Below are positions 1 to 8,028 of a DNA stretch of 64,000 nt, in pieces. The DNA is taken from contig NZ_BDUB01000001.1 in assembly GCF_002218065.1 (NCBI RefSeq), positions 2,637,270 to 2,701,269 on the forward strand. Direction: 5' to 3'. Source of the DNA: Nodularia sp. NIES-3585 (lineage in GTDB: Bacteria; Cyanobacteriota; Cyanobacteriia; Cyanobacteriales; Nostocaceae). Position 1 is the first letter of the stretch. Each line of letters begins with the position of its first letter. A program made the position numbers and the translations under genes. A model generated the notes under the pieces. It made no database searches. It saw only the letters and a list, made by a program, of their open reading frames with translations, and was not told where the DNA came from.

Positions 1-1032
1 ATCTTCAGCGATGACGTTATCCAGGTTAAAGGCCAAGCTGTATTCAGGAGGTGATGATATTCCACAAAGCTGGTTGAGGTAAGCATTATATCCCCATCCT
101 TGTTCTGTTTGGAAAAAATCAAATTCCCCAGGTTGTTTGATCCTGTGTCTGCTATATATTGAAGTATCTGTATGTATAATTGTTGTGGCTAGGTTTTTTT
201 GCCATGCTGAAAAGCGTTTAATTTCTTCGTTTGTTGGGTCAGATAATAATTTCATTACCTGATCAGGTGGTGTCGCTAAAACTACTTTGTCGAAAAGATG
301 CGTCACACCATCCGATAACCTGATTTGAACAGCATTATTTTGTCTGCTAATTCCGGCAACTTTTACATTCAGCCAAATATTCCCCTGAAAGCGGTCTAAG
401 ATTTTTTCAATATAGGAATACACTCCGCCTTTTATCCTCACCCACTTGACAAATATATAGTCTCGCAGTGTAGGTATTACCAGTTCTAGCGGGCAATTAT
501 CGATTAATTCAAATGGCATTGAATAGCTATACATTACTAAGAGTTTTAGCCAATAGTTTCGGATGCATTGGCGGACTAAATATTGGGAAATTGGCTTATT
601 CAATAATTCTTTTTTAGAAATAAAACGCGTTTTTATTGATAATTTAGCAGCCCCCGCATAGAGCGTATTAAGTTTAAAAAATTCAATTAACCGCTGTATT
701 CCTGTAAAATTTTTTAGAATCATCAACGCTGAAAGCAAATGACGACCATCCTGCAAAAACAATGCTGAACCAATCTTAACTGGTTCTAACTCCACTTCTA
801 ACTCTTGCATTAATTTGAGAAAGTTGTTAAATGCACGGGGAAATTCCAGCACACCACATTCTAAAATCTGATCACAGTCTGATTGATTGGGTTTAATGTT
901 TTTATTTAATGTCCGAATATGTCCACCTAAAATAGGTTGTTTTTCTAAAACTGTGACTTTATGTCCATTCTTATTTAGCAGGTATGCTGTCACCATACCG
1001 CTAGCTCCGCCTCCAATAATTGCTATTTTCAT
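1..1032 (-). CDS. FAD-dependent oxidoreductase, amine-oxidase type (partial)
   Basis: The reading frame opens at an ATG at 1032 and runs without a stop to the window edge, giving 344 residues and no C-terminus. The N-terminus is a Rossmann dinucleotide-binding strand (MKIAIIGGGASG, GxGxxG at residues 7-12) followed by an acidic strand end (VLEKQ). This is the signature of flavin amine oxidase / protoporphyrinogen oxidase-like proteins, which bind FAD and oxidise small or isoprenoid substrates. A conserved-looking stretch near residue 240 (VVLATPPDQVMKLL) fits the second FAD-domain segment. The substrate is unknown. It lies downstream of another FAD oxidoreductase on the same strand, 186 bases away, so the two may act in one pathway. 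Confidence 0.8.
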   Translation of the reverse strand, partial: MKIAIIGGGASGMVTAYLLNKNGHKVTVLEKQPILGGHIRTLNKNIKPNQSDCDQILECGVLEFPRAFNNFLKLMQELEVELEPVKIGSALFLQDGRHLLSALMILKNFTGIQRLIEFFKLNTLYAGAAKLSIKTRFISKKELLNKPISQYLVRQCIRNYWLKLLVMYSYSMPFELIDNCPLELVIPTLRDYIFVKWVRIKGGVYSYIEKILDRFQGNIWLNVKVAGISRQNNAVQIRLSDGVTHLFDKVVLATPPDQVMKLLSDPTNEEIKRFSAWQKNLATTIIHTDTSIYSRHRIKQPGEFDFFQTEQGWGYNAYLNQLCGISSPPEYSLAFNLDNVIAED

Positions 1033-1125
1033 ATCTCATTACTAAACTAATGGGATGATTTGATGGAGGAACGAACCGCATTCGCGCAGCGTATGCCCCC
1101 AGGGCTTTAGGGCGCAAAGTACACA

Positions 1126-1153
1126 AAGGAAGAAGGAAGAAGGAAGAAGGAAG
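1126..1153. repeat. short tandem heptamer repeat, 4 copies of AAGGAAG
   Basis: Four head-to-tail copies of AAGGAAG lie between the two oxidoreductase genes. Just before them is a segment of the dispersed 'GAACCGC...GCAAAGTACACAAAGG' repeat type. Heptamer tandem repeats of this kind are a known feature of heterocystous cyanobacterial intergenic DNA. Their function is unknown. Confidence 0.85.
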
Positions 1154-1218
1154 AAAATTTGGTGCGGTTCTTTAGCAGGAAATGTATTAACAGGCTAGAA
1201 AATGCTATGATCTGGTTG

Positions 1219-2754
1219 TTAGCCTTTTGGTAAGATTACATCACCTGATAATTTTTGATATAAACTGGCTCCAGTCCAAAATGTTGGCGCAAACCCTGGA
1301 TAGCCAGATGAGGCGTTACAAAAGTAAAAGTTTTTTAAAGATGTCTTGTAGTTGAGTCTACCAATGCCCATATTGCGCGGTGTGAGGTTGGAACCATAAG
1401 AGTTTCCTTTGGGACACCAACAATATCTTTCATTGGTTGTGGGACTTCCAGTGATTTTAAAGGCTAGATGATTTCTCAGATTTGGGATATAGTTTTTTTC
1501 AACGATATCTAAAATCGCATCTAAAATTTCTGCTTTTTTCTGTCTATAAGCTTTGACATCTGTATCTTTAAGTTGTTTAAAGTAATCATAATTAGCCACT
1601 GTCAAAAACTCGATGATTTGACATCCTTCTGGACTGTCTGGCTGTTCTGTCATTAAAGATGGTGTTGTAATGGCAAAACTAGGATGAGAAAAGTCATGCT
1701 TTTCATACATCTGAGCAAATGCTTCGTTCAAGTCTGGATGACTAGTATGAAAGATATTCCATTTCCCAAATCCATAGTCTCGCAAGTCAATATCTTTGAC
1801 AACGCAGTAAGCCATGAAATTGGAAGGTGAATATTCATAATTAAGCTTTTGGCGGACTCTTTTTGAGAAGTTTTCTACTCCGATCATCTGGGCAGCTTTT
1901 TGCGGATCTATATTGCAAATAATATTTTCGCCAGTGAATTCACGGCTTTCATGGGTGATTCTATCAATTGCCCTAACTTTGGTTACCTTTTTGTTAATTA
2001 CTTCAAAATCAGTGACTTCCTGATTCAGCAGAATTTCACCGCCATTATCCTCAATTACCTTGACTAATGAATTGATTACATGATCAAAATGCTGTATGGG
2101 ATAGAAAGCACCTTCTTGATATCCAGTAAATAAAATTACCCAAGCGTAAAAAGAGAGTTGATTTGGAGGTAATAAAAAATCAGGCCATTGCAGTGCTAAG
2201 AGTGTTTGGGCTGCTTGCGGTAACTTGAATTTATCGAATACATCTTGCAGCGTACTGTTGAGATACATGACAGCACTGGATACTTCACCCAAATGTGCGA
2301 ATATCTCAGCGGGAATAATTGGGGGTGATAACTTCTTGACTCCCTGGCTGGTTTTTTGCACTTCCCAGACAAATTTACTTATCTGTTCGGCATCTTGCGG
2401 AAAAAGATCAGATAGCCGCTGGATTAACTCTGCGGGTGCGGAGGGAATATCTAATGAGTAACCTGGCATTCTCATATGATCAAAGCCTTCAGGATCATAT
2501 CGAGTAAAGGTCACATCTTGATCCAAGTTCAATTTTTTCAGGACACGATTCACTGTATGTCCTTCGCCACAATCCCAAACATAATGTAATTGAGCATTGA
2601 ATTTATACTTGTTTGCCATCGTAAAGGTGTGTCCAAATCCTCCCGGATGTTCATGAGCTTCCAAGATTTGAACTTTATGGCCAGATTTTGCCATCAGTGA
2701 GGCAAATACTAATGCTGACAAGCCACTACCTAAGATGAGATAATCTTTTTTCAT
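1219..2754 (-). CDS. NAD(P)/FAD-dependent oxidoreductase, phytoene desaturase/retinol saturase-like
   Basis: A 511-residue flavoprotein. The dinucleotide-binding motif is GSGLSA (residues 9-14) with an acidic residue closing strand 2 (LEAHEHPGG, residues 31-39), as in the CrtI/CrtISO/retinol saturase superfamily. A late FAD-domain motif near the C-terminus (YFCNASSGYPGF) also fits. These enzymes saturate, desaturate or isomerise polyenes; which reaction occurs here cannot be told. I chose the ATG at 2754 (MKKDYLILG) over an in-frame start at 2811, because the extra 19 residues precede the conserved first strand. The neighbouring downstream gene is also an FAD oxidoreductase on the same strand. 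Confidence 0.82.
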   Translation of the reverse strand: MKKDYLILGSGLSALVFASLMAKSGHKVQILEAHEHPGGFGHTFTMANKYKFNAQLHYVWDCGEGHTVNRVLKKLNLDQDVTFTRYDPEGFDHMRMPGYSLDIPSAPAELIQRLSDLFPQDAEQISKFVWEVQKTSQGVKKLSPPIIPAEIFAHLGEVSSAVMYLNSTLQDVFDKFKLPQAAQTLLALQWPDFLLPPNQLSFYAWVILFTGYQEGAFYPIQHFDHVINSLVKVIEDNGGEILLNQEVTDFEVINKKVTKVRAIDRITHESREFTGENIICNIDPQKAAQMIGVENFSKRVRQKLNYEYSPSNFMAYCVVKDIDLRDYGFGKWNIFHTSHPDLNEAFAQMYEKHDFSHPSFAITTPSLMTEQPDSPEGCQIIEFLTVANYDYFKQLKDTDVKAYRQKKAEILDAILDIVEKNYIPNLRNHLAFKITGSPTTNERYCWCPKGNSYGSNLTPRNMGIGRLNYKTSLKNFYFCNASSGYPGFAPTFWTGASLYQKLSGDVILPKG

Positions 2755-2856
2755 GTGTATATCGACCGCTAAAGGTATCAGCGTGGATATGCAAAATGTT
2801 AATTTGGACAATTGTGATTAACTTTATCTTACTCAAGGATCAGGAAATATTCGCTC

Positions 2857-3777
2857 ATGCCATACTTAAATTCTGCTAGTAATATTCGTGCCAAAGTGGC
2901 TGAATATACCAATGTCAAAACTTTGTGGATCGATACAGAAGTAGCTGATTATAAATCTCGTAATCCTAGACTGTCACTGATTCAGGTATTGGATGATCCT
3001 ACAGATATGAGTGGCACTCGCGTTGATCTTTTAGATGTGCTGGATCAACCTGATATGGTGGCTGAGTTCATTGAGCAAATCATGGTAAATCCTGATATTG
3101 AGAAGGTATTTCACAATGCCAATTATGATCTCAAGTTTCTGGGTAATAAGAAAGCGATAAATATAACTTGCACTTTAGAAATAGCTCAGAAAATACCCTA
3201 CTATATCTTACCATTACCTAACTACCAACTGAAAACTCTAGCTACAGCACTGTGCAGATTTAATTATATTGACAAACAGGAACAAACCAGTGATTGGGGT
3301 CAGCGACCTTTAAGTGAAGGGCAGATTGAATATGCTTACTTAGATTGTATTTATCTGGCTCAAGTACATTTGCAGTTGTTGGAATTACAAGTAGCAAGTA
3401 ACCCAGATCCCCAAAAAGAAGATTTAATAACACTCGATGCCAGATACACAGAATTGTCAGAACATTGGCAGTTGTTAAAGTCAGAATTTGAGCATCTGCA
3501 AGAACGCTTAAAAAAAGCTATGCAGGCTCAAAATGTCAGAGAAACTTCTGTGTGTAAGTTATCTAGTTATGAGCGTCAAACTTTAAAAGTACCATTTACG
3601 GAATTAGTCAAACTGGTACAAAATCAAGAGGTAAGTTTAGATTTTCCTATCACGTTGACTCAGAAAATGCAAAAAGATTTAGGTGACAATTTGCAGGAAT
3701 TATCTGTAGATATTGACACAACTACATCTTGGCGACTGTCTACTAAAAACCAAGAAAATGAAGGTTTGCAGGAGTAA
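2857..3777 (+). CDS. RNase D-like 3'-5' exonuclease
   Basis: The 306-residue protein has the DEDDy exonuclease fold. Motif I is WIDTEVAD (D26, E28), motif II is FHNANYDLKFL (D91), and motif III is YAYLDC (Y159, D163). Such enzymes use two metal ions to trim RNA 3' ends, usually tRNA or small RNA precursors. The C-terminal 130 residues are charged, helical and only loosely HRDC-like. The ATG follows AAGGATCAGG, an acceptable ribosome site. It is divergent from the flavoprotein at 2754, with about 100 bases between the two starts. Exact substrate is unknown; it could equally be called a ribonuclease H-like protein. Confidence 0.85.
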   Translation: MPYLNSASNIRAKVAEYTNVKTLWIDTEVADYKSRNPRLSLIQVLDDPTDMSGTRVDLLDVLDQPDMVAEFIEQIMVNPDIEKVFHNANYDLKFLGNKKAINITCTLEIAQKIPYYILPLPNYQLKTLATALCRFNYIDKQEQTSDWGQRPLSEGQIEYAYLDCIYLAQVHLQLLELQVASNPDPQKEDLITLDARYTELSEHWQLLKSEFEHLQERLKKAMQAQNVRETSVCKLSSYERQTLKVPFTELVKLVQNQEVSLDFPITLTQKMQKDLGDNLQELSVDIDTTTSWRLSTKNQENEGLQE

Positions 3778-4094
3778 AGCTGCAAAATAGTCAAATATTT
3801 TATGGGAGTTGAGCGAATGTTGTTCAAAAAAGTTAAGATTAATTAAACTTTCAAATTACAAAGTAAATTCTGCATAAAGTATAAGGAAAAACATAAAAAT
3901 CTCATCTCGTTGTCTAAAATATAATTCACATTACAAATAGCTATTTTATTCGGGATAAATATACTTATGCTTTATATATAATTAAGTATTTCAACTTTAA
4001 TTTAACAATGGTACGAGAACAAATTTTGTGTTGATGCACTAACTAAATTTAGTGCTAATTCTAATCCAGGTGTAATGACGATTGAAGGTAACTT
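3778..4094. other. AT-rich intergenic region, no gene seen
   Basis: I see no open frame of note, no tRNA and no strong hairpin here. It is very AT-rich and probably carries the promoter of the TPR lipoprotein gene downstream. Confidence 0.5.
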
Positions 4095-4937
4095 ATGAAA
4101 CTGCGGCTATTTGAGCAAGAACAGGTAAAGGTTAAAAGAATATTGACTATAGCTGTGGTTACCGCATTGAGTGCAATTACCAGCGTTTCTTGTAGTCAGA
4201 ATAAAGATGTCTTGGTAACAGAAATTGGTATTAGTCCTCCTAACAGTCGGATAGCTCAAACATCCGCTGCTGGTAATCTCTATGTTCAGGCGAAAAATCA
4301 ACACCTCAGAGGTGACTTACAAGGAGCGATCGCTACCTATACCAAAGTTATTGATGTAGATTCAGATTATGCTCCAGCCTATCAGAGCCGGGGATTAGCT
4401 TACTTTGATGCGGGGGACAAACAAAGAGCGATCGCTGATTACAATCAAGCTATTAATCTTTCTCCTAATGATGCTGAAGCTTACAATAGTCGAGGAAATG
4501 CTCTGGCTTCTCTAGGAGATAACCAACGCGCGATCACCGACTATAACGAAGCTATTCGCCTCTCGCCTAGCTACGCGGAAGCCTATAATAATCGCGGAAA
4601 TGCTCGCGCCGCCCAAGGAGACAACAACGGGGCGCTCAATGACTTCAATCAAGCCATTAGCCTCGATTCTCGCTATGCCATTGCTTACAATAACCGTGGA
4701 AATGCTCGTGCGGCTCAAGGAGATGCACAGGGTGCGATCGCTGATTACAATCAAGCTATTCGCCTCAATTCCAATTTTGGCCCCGCTTATAATAATCGCG
4801 GAAATGCTCGTGCGGCTCAGGGAGACAAAGAGGGAGCGATTCAGGACTTACAACAAGCCGCAGGCATTTTTCAAGCACAAAATAGCAATGACTTATATAA
4901 ACAAGTGATGAACAATATTAGAGAAATAGGGCAGTAG
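4095..4937 (+). CDS. TPR-repeat lipoprotein
   Basis: 280 residues. A basic N-terminus and hydrophobic stretch (residues 15-32) end in SVSC at residue 33, a slightly atypical lipobox, so the protein is probably exported and lipid-anchored. From about residue 58 it consists of about six 34-residue tetratricopeptide repeats of the YNNRGNARAAQGD type, which form a scaffold for protein binding. The last three repeats are nearly identical at the DNA level with a 102-base period, suggesting recent duplication or homogenisation. GAAGG lies about 10 bases before the ATG. The partner and exact role are unknown. Confidence 0.85.
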   Translation: MKLRLFEQEQVKVKRILTIAVVTALSAITSVSCSQNKDVLVTEIGISPPNSRIAQTSAAGNLYVQAKNQHLRGDLQGAIATYTKVIDVDSDYAPAYQSRGLAYFDAGDKQRAIADYNQAINLSPNDAEAYNSRGNALASLGDNQRAITDYNEAIRLSPSYAEAYNNRGNARAAQGDNNGALNDFNQAISLDSRYAIAYNNRGNARAAQGDAQGAIADYNQAIRLNSNFGPAYNNRGNARAAQGDKEGAIQDLQQAAGIFQAQNSNDLYKQVMNNIREIGQ

Positions 4938-4993
4938 TGGCACTCAATTTGGGATTTTGGATGTAAGTTATTTCCGTCTTCCCATTTCTCTAT

Positions 4994-5338
4994 CTATTTA
5001 CCTAATAGAGATTCAAACTCAGCTTGTAAAGATGTGATGTCTGCCAGCCTAGCTACGAGGATATTCTCATTACCAGCATCAATTAATCGTACCTTCCAAT
5101 AACGAATACTCTCGGCATTATTTAACCAAAACTGCACTACAGTATCTCTTACTTGTTCGGTATTCCAACCAAATTTAACTGGTAACGGTTCCACAGTTTC
5201 TAACAAGGCATCTAATGTACATCTATGACTACTTAGATATTCTACGCCTCCTCTGTTTGGTCGCTTTATGGTCTGTTGCTGTTGACTAAAAAATTGCCAA
5301 GTAGGAGATATACCTACAATGTCAAATGTATATTTCAT
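4994..5338 (-). CDS. hypothetical protein, 114 aa
   Basis: A compact soluble protein of 114 residues with no membrane segment or motif I recognise. It begins MKYTFDIVGISPTWQFF and contains a central basic, polar region and an acidic C-terminal helix. Codon use looks like that of the neighbours, and a purine-rich GGGAGGG stretch lies just upstream of the ATG, so I consider it a real gene. It is convergent with the TPR lipoprotein gene, 56 bases away. No function can be assigned. Confidence 0.65.
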   Translation of the reverse strand: MKYTFDIVGISPTWQFFSQQQQTIKRPNRGGVEYLSSHRCTLDALLETVEPLPVKFGWNTEQVRDTVVQFWLNNAESIRYWKVRLIDAGNENILVARLADITSLQAEFESLLGK

Positions 5339-5473
5339 TCCAGCCCTCCCAATGATAAATTAGTTGTGTGGAAAATCTTTATGCGGCTTTAAAATTGTGG
5401 CTAAAAAACCTCTAAAGCTATCTAGAAAAACTATTTTTTTGCCGATGACATGGCAATATTCTTTTTTGGCAGA

Positions 5474-5500
5474 TTAGCACTCTCATCCAGCGAGTGCTAT
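5474..5500 (+). promoter_or_regulatory. CIRCE-like operator (HrcA binding site)
   Basis: The sequence is TTAGCACTC, nine bases, then GAGTGCTAT. The CIRCE consensus is TTAGCACTC-N9-GAGTGCTAA, so 17 of 18 arm positions match. A TATAAT-like -10 box begins in the last bases of the right arm (5499-5504), which is where a repressor site would block RNA polymerase. CIRCE normally controls groESL-type chaperone genes through HrcA. Here the next gene downstream is an EamA permease. The match is visible; the regulation is inferred. Confidence 0.85.
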
Positions 5501-5563
5501 AATTAGTTTAGTTATTTATTGTATTATTAATTATTTTTGAGGATTATTTGAGGGGGAAATTAT

Positions 5564-6478
5564 ATTTTTAATAATTTCTTAATAAATGGCAGAGGTGAAT
5601 TAGCCGCTTTAGCTGCTGCTGGTTTGTGGGCGATCGCTTCGGTGGTGTATGGCATGGTTGGGCAGCATATTCCACCGCTACGACTGAATTTGATCAAGGG
5701 GATAGTAGCGATCGCCCTGCTAATTCTGACCATCTTGCTAACTGGGGAATCCTTACCTGTCTGGGCCCCCATGCCAATTTTGCTGCTGTGCTTGAGTGGG
5801 GTAATCGGCATTAGTTGGGGTGATACTGCTTTTTTGGGGGCGATTAATTACTTGGGCCCACGCCGTGTTTTACTGATCAGCACCCTTGCGCCTCCCATGA
5901 CGGCGATCGCGGCGATGATTTGGCTTCAGGAAAGTTTAAATATCAGTGCTTGGTGTGGAATTTTGATCACCATTCTGGGTGTGGCTTGGGTAGTCACAGA
6001 ACGAGTTCCCGGTAATAGTGATGACTCCCCCGCGCACCTATGGCGAGGTATTGGTTTAGGCTTATTAGCCGCGATCGCTAATGCCATTGGCACAGTTATT
6101 TCTCGCGTAGCATTTACTACTGGTAACATGACATCTGTGTGGGCTGCCTTATTGCGCTTAGGTGCAGCCGAATTGATTCTTTTAGGGTGGATGTGGTTAC
6201 CCAACCGTCAAGCGTCAGCGATATCCTCTGACTACAGACAATCTGGGCGAGTGATTTTTGCCACTTGCTTTGCGGCTTTTTGTGGGACTTATTTGGGGAT
6301 TTGGCTACAACAGACAGCAATTAAATTCACGTCGGCGGGAATTGCGTCAACCTTGTTACAGACTAGCCCCATCTTTGTGATTCCTATTGCTATGTGCATT
6401 GGTGAAAAAGTTAGTTGGCGCGCGATCGCGGGTGTAATTATTGCCATTATCGGCATTGCATTGCTGTTTTTTTCCTAA
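5564..6478 (+). CDS. EamA/DMT-family membrane transporter, start codon unclear
   Basis: A ten-helix hydrophobic protein of the drug/metabolite transporter superfamily with two EamA halves (first about residues 1-145, second about 165-300); it probably exports or imports small metabolites. The first annotatable start, TTG at 5624, falls inside the first membrane helix (LAALAAAGLWAIASVVYG). The frame extends upstream to a stop at 5549-5551 without any ATG, GTG or TTG. The best extended start is ATT at 5564, eight bases after AGGGGG, giving 304 residues; ATA at 5582 is another choice. It lies 64 bases after a CIRCE operator. Function as a transporter is well supported; the start is not. Confidence 0.75.
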   Translation: MFNNFLINGRGELAALAAAGLWAIASVVYGMVGQHIPPLRLNLIKGIVAIALLILTILLTGESLPVWAPMPILLLCLSGVIGISWGDTAFLGAINYLGPRRVLLISTLAPPMTAIAAMIWLQESLNISAWCGILITILGVAWVVTERVPGNSDDSPAHLWRGIGLGLLAAIANAIGTVISRVAFTTGNMTSVWAALLRLGAAELILLGWMWLPNRQASAISSDYRQSGRVIFATCFAAFCGTYLGIWLQQTAIKFTSAGIASTLLQTSPIFVIPIAMCIGEKVSWRAIAGVIIAIIGIALLFFS

Positions 6479-6834
6479 GTAGCCGCAGTGCTGCTTGAGA
6501 TTATGGCAATTTGGCAGACAAAATTTGTCTGTTGCCGTTTTAATTGAGATATCAGCTGGGTTACTGAGGCAAATCGCTTCATAGTCTCAGAAATCCCACA
6601 CAATTGCCAGTTGCTGATCCTCGTGCTGTAAAATGCCCCTAAATGGTTGATACAGGTATTTACACACGAGTTCACCACTTCACTGCGACTGGCTAAAATT
6701 AAAACCAAAAACACATATAACTTCTCTCCAATTTGTCGGGTGGGTGAGGAAGATAGTCCGTAACCCACCACTATCTCTACAATTTTTGGGTAATTAATTT
6801 GTCTGAAGCCAGAAGCTTGCGTCTCGTTCTCTGG
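6479..6834. other. intergenic region between convergent genes, no supported gene
   Basis: A 98-codon open frame exists on the minus strand (6475-6771), but its protein has no recognisable family, no clear ribosome site and an uneven composition. I see nothing else convincing. It may hold a decayed gene. Confidence 0.4.
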
Positions 6835-7059
6835 TCAAGTATTCGATGATTTCTCCGGCTTCAGTTTTTTGATTAATTCCATATAGATATTAACCTCGTT
6901 AACTTCTAGATCATGCTCAATTCTGGTTACTCTCCAATTTTCCTTGTTTAGGTAAATTTCCTCTCCTGTTCTGGGAATAAATTGTAAGTCATAGAACTTT
7001 TTTAGATAGTTTTTTTGTTTTTCTTCCCATAATATTACTTTAGCTATTTCTTGGCTCAT
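6835..7059 (-). CDS. small hypothetical protein, 74 aa
   Basis: A 74-residue, highly charged soluble protein (MSQEIAKVILWEEKQKN...) with alternating beta-like segments (EEIYLNKENWRVTRIEHDL) and a basic tail. An AGGAG ribosome site lies 6 bases before the ATG, which supports a real gene. I do not recognise the family. No membrane segment or metal motif is seen. It stands alone between an uncharacterised intergenic stretch and a repeat-rich region. Confidence 0.65.
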   Translation of the reverse strand: MSQEIAKVILWEEKQKNYLKKFYDLQFIPRTGEEIYLNKENWRVTRIEHDLEVNEVNIYMELIKKLKPEKSSNT

Positions 7060-7096
7060 TGCTTCTCCTGTTTTGTGACTAAATGAAGGTCAAACA

Positions 7097-7279
7097 ATTT
7101 TAGATTTGGGATTTTAGATTTTAGATTGACTGCACCCATAAAGGGATGCAGCTTGGGGATTTTGGATTGACGTTAGCGAAGCGTACGCAGCGCAGCGAGT
7201 ATTTTAGATTTGTTCCACCCACCAGGGGTGGGGCTTGTACCAAAAATAATCCAAAATCCAAAATTTAAAATCTAAAATT
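7097..7279. repeat. inverted-repeat element with TTTTAGATT-type arms
   Basis: The left end (AATTTTAGATTTGGGATTT) is an imperfect inverted copy of the right end (CCAAAATTTAAAATCTAAAATT). The arms bracket about 110 bases with smaller hairpins, including GCACCC...GGGATGC and a GCGAAGCGTACGCAGCG segment. This is a composite of short dispersed repeats common in Nostocales intergenic DNA. No coding capacity. Confidence 0.7.
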
Positions 7280-7538
7280 CGGAGGGTCAGATTTTGATGA
7301 CAAGCATAGGTCAAGTTTATCTTACTAATTAAATAGAATAGCGTAGTTAAAACCACATTTTTAGAAAGGAATTATTGGTCACTGGAGATATAATCGTCAT
7401 GGTATTCTGGCCAAAGTGGGATGTTCCATTGATTTCAAATTTGTAGTATTCCCATAACTTAGCCAAATCTAACTCAACTGAGTTGGCAAAAAGCTGAGTA
7501 AGGGTTAAATAAACTACAAAAGTTCTTGATAATCAAGT

Positions 7539-7973
7539 ATGGCCAGAGCAAGAAGAAGAGCCAACGGTTTTTTCAGAGATTTTAAAGAATTTGCCCTCCA
7601 AGGCAATGTCATGGACTTAGCGATCGCCGTGATCATTGGTGCTGCCTTTGGTAGAATTGTCACTTCCTTTGTGGAGGATGTGATTATGCCATTGATCAAT
7701 CCCTGGGTTGCTGTCACTGGCGAAGATTGGAGAACAATTACTGTGGGGACAGGAATTAAAATCGGCAGTTTTCTCGGCGCGATTGTTGACTTTATCATTA
7801 TTGCCTTGATTATTTTCCTCGCCGTGCGCGCCTTACAACGATTCAAAAGACAAGAAGAAGTCGTAGAAGAAACCGCGCCACCAGATCCCAATCTGGTCGC
7901 CCAGGAAAGACTGACTGGGGCCTTAGATAGGCTGACTGAAACTTTGGAATCTCGCGATCATCAGGTTTTGTAA
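7539..7973 (+). CDS. mscL: large-conductance mechanosensitive channel MscL
   Basis: 144 residues, the usual MscL length. The N-terminal amphipathic segment (GFFRDFKEFALQGNVMDLAIA) leads into TM1 with the conserved gate sequence AVIIGAAFGRIVTSFVEDVIMP (residues about 31-52). A periplasmic loop follows, then TM2 (SFLGAIVDFIIIALIIFLAV) and a charged cytoplasmic helix that should form the C-terminal bundle. The pentameric inner-membrane pore opens under membrane tension and releases solutes after osmotic downshock. It is convergent with a DUF3352 gene, 55 bases away. Identification is firm. Confidence 0.95.
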   Translation: MARARRRANGFFRDFKEFALQGNVMDLAIAVIIGAAFGRIVTSFVEDVIMPLINPWVAVTGEDWRTITVGTGIKIGSFLGAIVDFIIIALIIFLAVRALQRFKRQEEVVEETAPPDPNLVAQERLTGALDRLTETLESRDHQVL

Positions 7974-8028
7974 AGATTGGTGCTTGGGAGGTTTTCGCCC
8001 TTGCACCCGACATCTTTTCTACCTACGC

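Noticed and set aside
6475-6771. 98-codon frame on the minus strand after the EamA gene
   Set aside because: No recognisable domain, no ribosome site, odd composition and overlap with the EamA stop; more likely chance or a decayed gene.
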